Shown in pieces: positions 58,183-64,000 of a DNA stretch of 64,000 bases; the first letter of the stretch is position 1; every line of letters begins with the position of its first letter. Source of the DNA: Streptomyces liliifuscus (lineage in GTDB: Bacteria > Actinomycetota > Actinomycetes > Streptomycetales > Streptomycetaceae); assembly GCF_016598615.1 (NCBI RefSeq), contig NZ_CP066831.1:5518001-5582000 (forward strand). Direction: 5' to 3'. The notes below the pieces were generated by a model. The model was not told the DNA's origin, did no database searches, and was given only the letters and a program-made list of their open reading frames with translations. Made by a program: the position numbers and the translations under genes.

Positions 58183-59289
58183 GTGCAGCCCCTGCTTCCG
58201 GAGTCCGCCCGGCTCCTGCCCGAACCCGTGCGCCGCGTGGCCGCCTGGTGCGTCGTCGCGCTGCTGGTCACCGGGGTCGTGGTGGTCGGGGTGCGGCTGT
58301 GCGTCGAGTTCAAGACCGCGGTGGTGCCGGTGCTGCTCGCGCTGCTCGGGACGGCGCTGCTCGGGCCGCTGTACCGGCGGCTGGTGCGGGCGAAGGTGAA
58401 CCGGTCGATCGCGGCAGGCGTGACCTGCGCCGCCGTGCTCGCCGTCGTCGGCGGGGCCACGTACATCGTGGTGGCCGCGCTGATCGACACCGGTGACGAG
58501 ATCATCGCCTCGCTCAAGCAGGCCGCCGAGTCGCTGTCCGAGCACTTCGGGGCGGCCGGCACCTCGCTCGACGACCTCGCCTCCAACGCCAAGGAGCTGC
58601 TGGGCAAGTTCGGCGGGACGGCGGCGTCCGGGGTGATCAGCGGGATCAGTGTCGTGGGGCAGGCCATCGCCATGGCCGTGCTCGCTCTGCTGCTCGTCTT
58701 CTTCTTCCTGCGGGACTCGCACCGGGCGGCCGGGACCCTGCGCTCGCTGGTGCCGCGGGGCTCGGGCGACATGACCGAGGCGATGGCGCGGCGGGCCTAC
58801 CAGGCCGTCGAGGGATTCATGCGCGGGACGACGTTCATCGCGCTCATCGACGCGATCTGCATCACCGTGGGGCTGCTCGTGCTGCGGGTGCCGGGGGCCG
58901 TCGGGCTCGGCGCGCTCGTGTTCGTCGGCGCTTACATCCCCTACCTGGGTGCTTTTCTCTCCGGCGCGGTGGCGATCCTGGTGGCGCTCGCGGACCGCGG
59001 TTTCGTGATCGCGCTGTGGGCGCTGGGCGTCGTCCTGGCCGTGCAGGTCCTTGAGGGCCATGTGCTCCAGCCGATGATCCAGAGCCGGACCGTGCAGATG
59101 CACCCCGCCGTCGTCATGCTGGCGATCACCGCGGGCGCGTCGGTGGCGGGCATCCTCGGCATGCTGCTGGCGGTGCCCCTGACGGCGGCGGCGTTCGGGG
59201 TGATCGCGGAACTGCGGGGGCGCTACGCGGCTCCGGGGACCTCGGATGGCCCGAAGAGCCCGAAGAGCCCGGACAGCCCGCAGAGTTAG
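58183..59289 (+). CDS. AI-2E family transporter (PerM/TqsA-like permease)
   Basis: A 368-residue protein with the AI-2E family layout: two N-terminal helices, a further pair near 75-105, a soluble helical region (IDTGDEIIASLKQAAESLSE), then a C-terminal membrane half with GLGALVFVGAYIPYLGAFLSG and EGHVLQPMIQSRTVQMHP, the family signature. The name does not imply AI-2 transport here; several members are Na+/H+ or unknown exporters. GTG start after AGGTTGAGG. Its stop interlocks with the convergent gene stop. Confidence 0.88.
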   Translation: MQPLLPESARLLPEPVRRVAAWCVVALLVTGVVVVGVRLCVEFKTAVVPVLLALLGTALLGPLYRRLVRAKVNRSIAAGVTCAAVLAVVGGATYIVVAALIDTGDEIIASLKQAAESLSEHFGAAGTSLDDLASNAKELLGKFGGTAASGVISGISVVGQAIAMAVLALLLVFFFLRDSHRAAGTLRSLVPRGSGDMTEAMARRAYQAVEGFMRGTTFIALIDAICITVGLLVLRVPGAVGLGALVFVGAYIPYLGAFLSGAVAILVALADRGFVIALWALGVVLAVQVLEGHVLQPMIQSRTVQMHPAVVMLAITAGASVAGILGMLLAVPLTAAAFGVIAELRGRYAAPGTSDGPKSPKSPDSPQS

Positions 59290-61511
59290 GCGACTCCCGG
59301 CAATCCGGAAGCGCCGGGCTCGCCCTCGACGCCCGGCTCCTCGACGCCCAGATCCTCCCCGTCCGGCTCCTCCCCGCCCGGCCCCTCCTCATAGAGCTCG
59401 AACCAGATGCTCTTGCCCTCGCCCCGCGGGTCCACCCCCCACGCGTCCGCGAGCAGTTCCATCAGCATCAGGCCCCGCCCGGAGGAGGCCAGTTCGCCGG
59501 GATGCCGCTTGTGGGGCAGGTCATCGCTGCCGTCCGTCACCTGGATCCGTATTCGGCGGGCCCCCGCACCGCCTGTCATCTCGGCGACGAGCAGTGCGTC
59601 CGCGTCGGTGTGCACGAGGACGTTCGTGACCATCTCGGAGACCAGCAGCACCGCCGAGTCGACCTGGTCGGGGGAGGCCCAGTCGTGCAGGAACTCCCTC
59701 AGCTGCTGCCGGGCCCCCGCGACGCGCTCGTGCTCGGCCTGCGCGACGGTCACCATGGTCCGGCGTACGGAGGGCCGCTCGGTCACGGTGTCGCCACAGC
59801 CGCAGCTCTCCCCCGCCCTGCTCAGCAGCAGCACCGCTATGTCGTCCTCGCGGCGGTCCACCAGCGGCCCGGTCGTGTGGTGCGAGGAGGGCCCGTGCAC
59901 GGCCTGGACCAGCGCGTCCGCCAGCTGCTCCATGTCGCCGTCGTGGCTCTCCAGGATCTTGCGGATCCGCCGCCAGCCGGTGTCCAGGTCGTGCCCGCCG
60001 GTCTCGATGAGCCCGTCCGTGCAGATCAGCATGGTCTCGCCGGGCTCCAGGACGAGCCGTGTCGTCGGATAGTCGGCGTCCGGATCGATGCCGAGCGGCA
60101 GCCCGCCCGCGGTCGGCCGGGTCAGCACGGTCCCGTCTGCCATGCGTATCGCCGGGTCCGGATGCCCGGCCCTGGCTATCTCCAGGACCCCGCTCTCCGG
60201 ATCGACCTCCACATACAGGCAGGTCGCGAAGCGCAGGTCCGCTATCTCCTCGTCGTACGTGATCCCGTACAGGAAGCGCGAGGCACGCGAGAGGACCGCG
60301 TCCGGGCGGTGGCCCTCGGAGGCGTACGCGCGCAGGGCGATCCGGAGCTGGCCCATCAGTCCGGCGGCTCGTACGTCATGGCCCTGGACGTCGCCGATGA
60401 CAAGGGCGAAGCGACCGCCTTCGGGGCTGTTCCGGGAGGTGCCGCCGGGCAGCGGGATCATGTCGTACCAGTCGCCGCCCACCTGGAGCCCGCCGCCGGT
60501 GGGCACATATCGGGCTGCGACGCTCATGCCCGGGATCTGCGGGCCCAGAGTGGGCAGCATCGAGCGCTGGAGGCCGTCCGTGAGCTCCCGCTCGGATTCG
60601 GCGACCCCGGCCCGCGAGAGGGCCTGCGCCAGCATCCGCGCGACCGTCGTCAGCACGGAACGTTCGTCGGGCGTGAATGTGACGGGGTACGTGAAGGCCG
60701 CCATCCACGCGCCCATCGTGCGCCCCGCGAACGTGAGCGGCAGGAACGCCCAGGACTGGCGGTCGAAGTGCTGGGCGAGCGGCCAGGAGGCCGGATAGCG
60801 GTCGCGGTAGTGGTCGGGCGAGGAGAGATAGACGGCACGGCCGGTACGGACGACCTCCGCGGCCGGATAGTCCGTGTCCAGCGGCATCTGGGTGAACGGC
60901 TCCTCGTCCCCGGGGTTGTGCCCGTGGTGGCCGATGACCGTCAGCCGGTCGCCCTGCGCGCCGAAGACCGCGAGCCCGTCCGGCGAGAAACCCGGCATCG
61001 ACAGGCCCGCCGCGACCCTCAGCACCTCCGCCGTGGACCGGGCCTCGGCCAGCGCCCGTCCCGCGTCCAGCAGGAACGCCTCGCGCGAGCGTCTCCAGTC
61101 GCCCGTGACCGGCGTACGCGCGGCGGCGCCCGGCTGTGGCTCGGTGACCTCCTGCATGGTGCCGATCAGCTGGTACGACCGGGTGCGCGGGTCGATCGAC
61201 GGCTTGGAGCGGCTGCGTACGGTACGGATCACATGGCCCTGCTCGTCCATGACCCTCAGCCGCAGCTCGGCGAGTGTGCCCTCGGCGGCGGCGAGCTGGA
61301 CGACCCCGTTGACCTCGTTCCAGTCGACGGGGTGGAAACGGGCGCGTACACCTGCCTCCGTGAGCACGGTCGGCTCCGCGGGCAGGCCGAGGAGCCGGGA
61401 GGCCTCGGCGTCGAGGGTGACCTTCCCGGCGGCGTCGTCCCACCTCCACAGGCCGGTGGCGAGGGTGGCGAGGACGTCCCCCACTGAGGGAAGGGGATCA
61501 CCGATGCGCAT
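59286..61511 (-). CDS. Multidomain PAS-GAF-SpoIIE phosphatase with HATPase (anti-sigma) domain
   Basis: A 741-residue regulator of the Streptomyces partner-switching type. It has a PAS domain (about 10-125), a GAF sensor (145-300), and a PP2C/SpoIIE phosphatase (320-540: VGGDWYDMIPLPGG, VIGDVQGHDVRAA, LICTDGLIETG). An RsbW-like HATPase_c domain follows (575-715: SAVLLVSEMVTNVLVHT with the ATP-binding Asn, SSGRGLMLMELLADAWG). The tail is Glu/Gly/Pro repeats. It probably dephosphorylates or phosphorylates an anti-anti-sigma factor; no such gene is adjacent. Confidence 0.92.
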   Translation of the reverse strand: MRIGDPLPSVGDVLATLATGLWRWDDAAGKVTLDAEASRLLGLPAEPTVLTEAGVRARFHPVDWNEVNGVVQLAAAEGTLAELRLRVMDEQGHVIRTVRSRSKPSIDPRTRSYQLIGTMQEVTEPQPGAAARTPVTGDWRRSREAFLLDAGRALAEARSTAEVLRVAAGLSMPGFSPDGLAVFGAQGDRLTVIGHHGHNPGDEEPFTQMPLDTDYPAAEVVRTGRAVYLSSPDHYRDRYPASWPLAQHFDRQSWAFLPLTFAGRTMGAWMAAFTYPVTFTPDERSVLTTVARMLAQALSRAGVAESERELTDGLQRSMLPTLGPQIPGMSVAARYVPTGGGLQVGGDWYDMIPLPGGTSRNSPEGGRFALVIGDVQGHDVRAAGLMGQLRIALRAYASEGHRPDAVLSRASRFLYGITYDEEIADLRFATCLYVEVDPESGVLEIARAGHPDPAIRMADGTVLTRPTAGGLPLGIDPDADYPTTRLVLEPGETMLICTDGLIETGGHDLDTGWRRIRKILESHDGDMEQLADALVQAVHGPSSHHTTGPLVDRREDDIAVLLLSRAGESCGCGDTVTERPSVRRTMVTVAQAEHERVAGARQQLREFLHDWASPDQVDSAVLLVSEMVTNVLVHTDADALLVAEMTGGAGARRIRIQVTDGSDDLPHKRHPGELASSGRGLMLMELLADAWGVDPRGEGKSIWFELYEEGPGGEEPDGEDLGVEEPGVEGEPGASGLPGVA

Positions 61512-61639
61512 TGCCCCACTGTATGAAGAGGTGAACGAAAGCTGCCACCGAGGCAGGTGAGGGGCGCGTGGGCGCTGAGCGGCAGCCGGTGGCGGAACTA
61601 TTGCGAACAGCGATCTTGGGTCGGCCGGTAGGCTTGCGG

Positions 61640-61655
61640 TGTTTCACGTGAAACA
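61640..61655. promoter_or_regulatory. parS: parS centromere site, perfect 16-mer
   Basis: TGTTTCACGTGAAACA is the exact ParB-binding consensus. The symmetry extends to 24 bp (61636-61659). It lies in the leader of aspS, 34 nt before the start codon. Confidence 0.95.
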
Positions 61656-61689
61656 CCGCCCCCGACCGCGAAGACTGGATGAAACGACG

Positions 61690-63453
61690 ATGCATCGGTA
61701 CAGGTCCCACACCTGCGGCGAGCTCCGCGCCTCTGACGTCGGCACCGACGTCCGGCTGAGCGGCTGGCTGCACAATCGCCGAGACCTGGGCGGCATCCTC
61801 TTCATCGATCTGCGCGACCACTACGGCATCACGCAGCTCGTCGCCCGCCCCGGCACCCCCGCGTACGAGGCCCTGGACAAGCTCTCCAAGGAGTCCACGG
61901 TCCGCATCGACGGCAAGGTCGTCTCGCGCGGCACGGAGAACGTGAACGCGGAGCTGCCGACCGGCGAGATCGAGGTCGAGGTGGGCGAGGTCGAGCTGCT
62001 CGGCGCGGCCGCCCCGCTGCCCTTCACGATCAACGCCGAGGACGGTGTGAACGAGGAGCGGCGTCTGGAGTACCGCTTCCTCGACCTGCGCCGCGAGCGC
62101 ATGCACCGCAACATCCTGCTGCGTACGTCGGTCATCTCCGCCATCCGTCACAAGATGACGGCGCTGGGCTTCAACGAGATGGCGACCCCGATCCTCAGCG
62201 CCACCTCCCCCGAGGGCGCGCGCGACTTCGTGGTCCCGTCCCGTCTGAACCCGGGCAGGTTCTACGCCCTCCCCCAGGCACCGCAGCAGTTCAAGCAGCT
62301 GCTGATGATCTCGGGCTTCGACCGGTACTTCCAGATCGCGCCCTGCTTCCGTGACGAGGACGCGCGCGCGGACCGTTCGCCGGGCGAGTTCTACCAGCTC
62401 GACGTGGAGATGTCCTTCGTCGAGCAGGAGGACGTGTTCCAGCCCATCGAGAAGCTCATGACCGAGCTGTTCGAGGAGTTCGGCAACGGCCGGCACGTCA
62501 CCTCCCCCTTCCCGCGGATCCCGTTCCGCGAGTCGATGCTGAAGTACGGCTCGGACAAGCCGGACCTGCGGGCCCAGCTGGAGCTCGTCGACATCACCGA
62601 CGTCTTCGAGGGCTCGGAGTTCAAGGCCTTCGCCGGCAAGCACGTACGGGCCCTGCCGGTGCCGGACGTGGCCGCGCAGTCCCGCAAGTTCTTCGACCAG
62701 CTCGGTGACTACGCGGTCTCGCAGGGCGCGAAGGGCCTGGCCTGGGTGCGGGTGGCCGAGGACGGTTCGCTGACGGGCCCGATCGCGAAGTTCCTGACCG
62801 AGGAGAACGTCGCCGAGCTGACGAAGCGCCTGTCGCTCGCGGCCGGCCACGCCGTCTTCTTCGGCGCGGGCGAGTTCGAAGAGGTCTCGAAGATCATGGG
62901 CGCGGTCCGCGTCGAGGCCGCCAAGCGCGCCGGGCACTTCGAGGACGGCGTCTTCCGGTTCTGCTGGATCGTCGACTTCCCGATGTACGAGAAGGACGAG
63001 GAGACCGGGAAGCTCGACTTCTCGCACAACCCGTTCTCGATGCCGCAGGGTGGTCTGGAGGCCCTGGAGACCCAGGACCCGCTGGACATCCTCGGCTGGC
63101 AGTACGACATCGTCTGCAACGGCGTCGAGCTGTCCTCCGGCGCCATCCGGAACCACGAGCCCGACATCATGCTCAAGGCCTTCGAGATCGCGGGCTACGA
63201 CCGCGAGACCGTCGAGGAGCAGTTCGCGGGCATGCTCCGCGCCTTCCGCTTCGGCGCCCCGCCGCACGGCGGCATCGCCCCGGGCGTCGACCGCATCGTG
63301 ATGCTCCTCGCCGACGAGCCGAACATCCGGGAGACCATCGCGTTCCCGCTGAACGGCAACGCGCAGGACCTGATGATGGGCGCGCCGACGGAGCTGGACG
63401 AGACGCGACTGCGGGAACTGCACCTCTCGGTGCGGAAGCCTCAGCCGAAGTAG
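61690..63453 (+). CDS. aspS: Aspartyl-tRNA synthetase
   Basis: A 587-residue class II synthetase of bacterial type. The N-terminal OB-fold anticodon-binding domain is about 1-110 (VRLSGWLHNRRDLGGILFID). Motif 1 lies around RRERMHRNILLRTSV, motif 2 in CFRDEDARADRSPGEFYQLD, the GAD insertion is about 290-420, and motif 3 is GVDRIVML near 535. It charges tRNA-Asp with aspartate in the cytoplasm. The ATG at 61690 matches the normal family start (MHRYRSHTCGELRAS). An in-frame GTG at 61639, inside parS, could add 17 residues but has no ribosome site. Confidence 0.97.
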   Translation: MHRYRSHTCGELRASDVGTDVRLSGWLHNRRDLGGILFIDLRDHYGITQLVARPGTPAYEALDKLSKESTVRIDGKVVSRGTENVNAELPTGEIEVEVGEVELLGAAAPLPFTINAEDGVNEERRLEYRFLDLRRERMHRNILLRTSVISAIRHKMTALGFNEMATPILSATSPEGARDFVVPSRLNPGRFYALPQAPQQFKQLLMISGFDRYFQIAPCFRDEDARADRSPGEFYQLDVEMSFVEQEDVFQPIEKLMTELFEEFGNGRHVTSPFPRIPFRESMLKYGSDKPDLRAQLELVDITDVFEGSEFKAFAGKHVRALPVPDVAAQSRKFFDQLGDYAVSQGAKGLAWVRVAEDGSLTGPIAKFLTEENVAELTKRLSLAAGHAVFFGAGEFEEVSKIMGAVRVEAAKRAGHFEDGVFRFCWIVDFPMYEKDEETGKLDFSHNPFSMPQGGLEALETQDPLDILGWQYDIVCNGVELSSGAIRNHEPDIMLKAFEIAGYDRETVEEQFAGMLRAFRFGAPPHGGIAPGVDRIVMLLADEPNIRETIAFPLNGNAQDLMMGAPTELDETRLRELHLSVRKPQPK

Positions 63454-63564
63454 GGCCCCTGGGGGCCCCGCTCTTCTTGGGTTCGGCTCCGCGGGTCCGA
63501 CTCGCGAGCCGGGCCCGCGGGGCGCTCCGCGGGGCGGTCTCGTTTCGTCTGCGGGTGGGTGGGG

Positions 63565-63601
63565 GCTGGGCGCGCAGTTCCCCGCGCCCCTTTAGGGGCG
63601 C
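63565..63601. terminator. Dispersed repeat copy and small hairpin after aspS
   Basis: The minus-orientation dispersed element (63565-63590) ends in the hairpin GCGCCCCT-TT-AGGGGCGC (63584-63601). The hairpin also contains the stop codon of the convergent small gene. Confidence 0.6.
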
Positions 63602-63888
63602 TCTCCGTCTGGAGTGTCCTCAGGGTCCGGCAGGGGTGGGAGTCGCAGGTCGGCCTGTACCGGGCCCTCGTCGTCGTGGCCTCGGGCGTAGCGGTGTATG
63701 CGTACCTGGAGGTTCATGCGCCGGGACTCCTTGCTGAGTCGGCGGCGCTCGCGTCGGCCGGCTTCGTCGTCGTCCAGTTCGTTGTACCGTCGGCGGGTCT
63801 CCCAGAACGAGCGCTCCTGGGCGGCCGCCGCCTCCCCGGGCGTGATGTCCTCCGGGTCGTCCCGGCTCCCGCCGGATTCGTCTGTCAT
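63592..63888 (-). CDS. Small hypothetical protein, charged
   Basis: A 98-residue, highly charged protein (SGGSRDDPEDITPGEAAAAQ, RERRRLSKESRRMNLQVRI) with no membrane segment, no signal and no family I recognise. A central helix-forming Arg/Glu region could bind nucleic acid or a partner protein. The ATG at 63888 has only a weak ribosome site. It is convergent with aspS, and its stop lies within the terminator hairpin. Confidence 0.6.
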   Translation of the reverse strand: MTDESGGSRDDPEDITPGEAAAAQERSFWETRRRYNELDDDEAGRRERRRLSKESRRMNLQVRIHRYARGHDDEGPVQADLRLPPLPDPEDTPDGERP

Positions 63889-64000
63889 ACGTCACAGAGT
63901 GGCATGAAGCGTCGGTCACGGAGAGTTAATTTCCGGAAGCTGCCATGTGGGTGACGAAGATTCTTCGCGCGCCGTAGAGATCCGGACAGCGCGGCTGTGC

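Noticed and set aside
1..64000. CRISPR arrays, insertion sequences, toxin-antitoxin or phage-defence genes
   Set aside because: None seen: no regularly spaced identical repeats with unique spacers, no transposase, and no defence domain among the proteins read.

Overview
The window is one continuous stretch of high-GC actinobacterial chromosome, almost certainly from a Streptomyces. The evidence is codon bias, the dispersed GGGGCGCGGGGAACTGCGC intergenic element, the proteasome activator Bpa, mycothiol-type enzymes, and a gene order that I recognise from memory as the S. coelicolor region running from SCO3848 (pknB) down to SCO3795 (aspS). That region lies on one side of oriC. Two parS-type centromere palindromes and several DnaA boxes fit an origin-proximal position. 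I see no insertion sequence, integrase, CRISPR array or prophage; this is core chromosome.

Layout. 1-6603 (minus strand) is the conserved cell-wall and signalling operon fhaA-fhaB-pstP-rodA-pbpA-pknB, with pknB cut by the window edge. A tRNA-Leu(CAG) follows at 7106-7192. 7.7-13.3 kb holds an NAD(P)-binding epimerase-like protein, a divergent azoreductase/HxlR pair, a DUF2252 protein, a J-domain protein and a rhodanese. 13.4-22.2 kb holds an acyl-CoA dehydrogenase, the translationally coupled DUF5819-HTTM-SpoU trio, and phenylacetate/fatty-acid genes (paaN, divergent from 3-hydroxyacyl-CoA dehydrogenase plus TetR). 22.2-26.6 kb is an Lrp regulator divergent from a branched-chain 2-oxoacid dehydrogenase operon (bkdABC). 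26.7-31.3 kb has molybdenum cofactor genes (mobA fusion, moeA), a K+ channel and a quinone oxidoreductase. 31.3-38.5 kb has a membrane protein, PadR, Bpa, two head-to-head Ser/Thr kinases, an APH-like protein and an FMN-binding protein. 38.7-43.4 kb is a DosR-like response regulator divergent from a second E1a-E1b-E2 operon. 43.6-54.6 kb has a D-Ala-D-Ala carboxypeptidase, GntR plus MFS, a DinB/mycothiol enzyme, a nitrilase-family hydrolase, a LURP-like protein plus GlxA-type regulator, a cupin, DUF6458, an M18 aminopeptidase and a large acyl-CoA dehydrogenase. 54.9-63.9 kb has an SseB-like protein, a pirin, a cytochrome P450, an AI-2E family permease, a multidomain SpoIIE-type phosphatase, aspS and a small hypothetical.

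How it fits together. The first operon couples peptidoglycan synthesis (RodA/PBP) to Ser/Thr phosphorylation (PknB, PstP, FHA readers). The middle is catabolic: acyl-CoA dehydrogenation, phenylacetate degradation and branched-chain 2-oxoacid oxidation. Three of those promoters carry the same TetR-type operator, close to CCGAACGATCGGTCGG, which suggests a small regulon run by the TetR gene at 21587. Two complete 2-oxoacid dehydrogenase operons lie about 13 kb apart.

No obviously new defence or mobile system is present. The most interesting signals are non-coding: a parS site built into the moeA stop and K+-channel start, a 24-bp parS palindrome in the aspS leader, the shared operator, DnaA boxes in promoter regions, and near-perfect long palindromes made from dispersed repeats. 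Among genes, the DUF5819-HTTM-SpoU trio is the best candidate for an uncharacterised functional unit.
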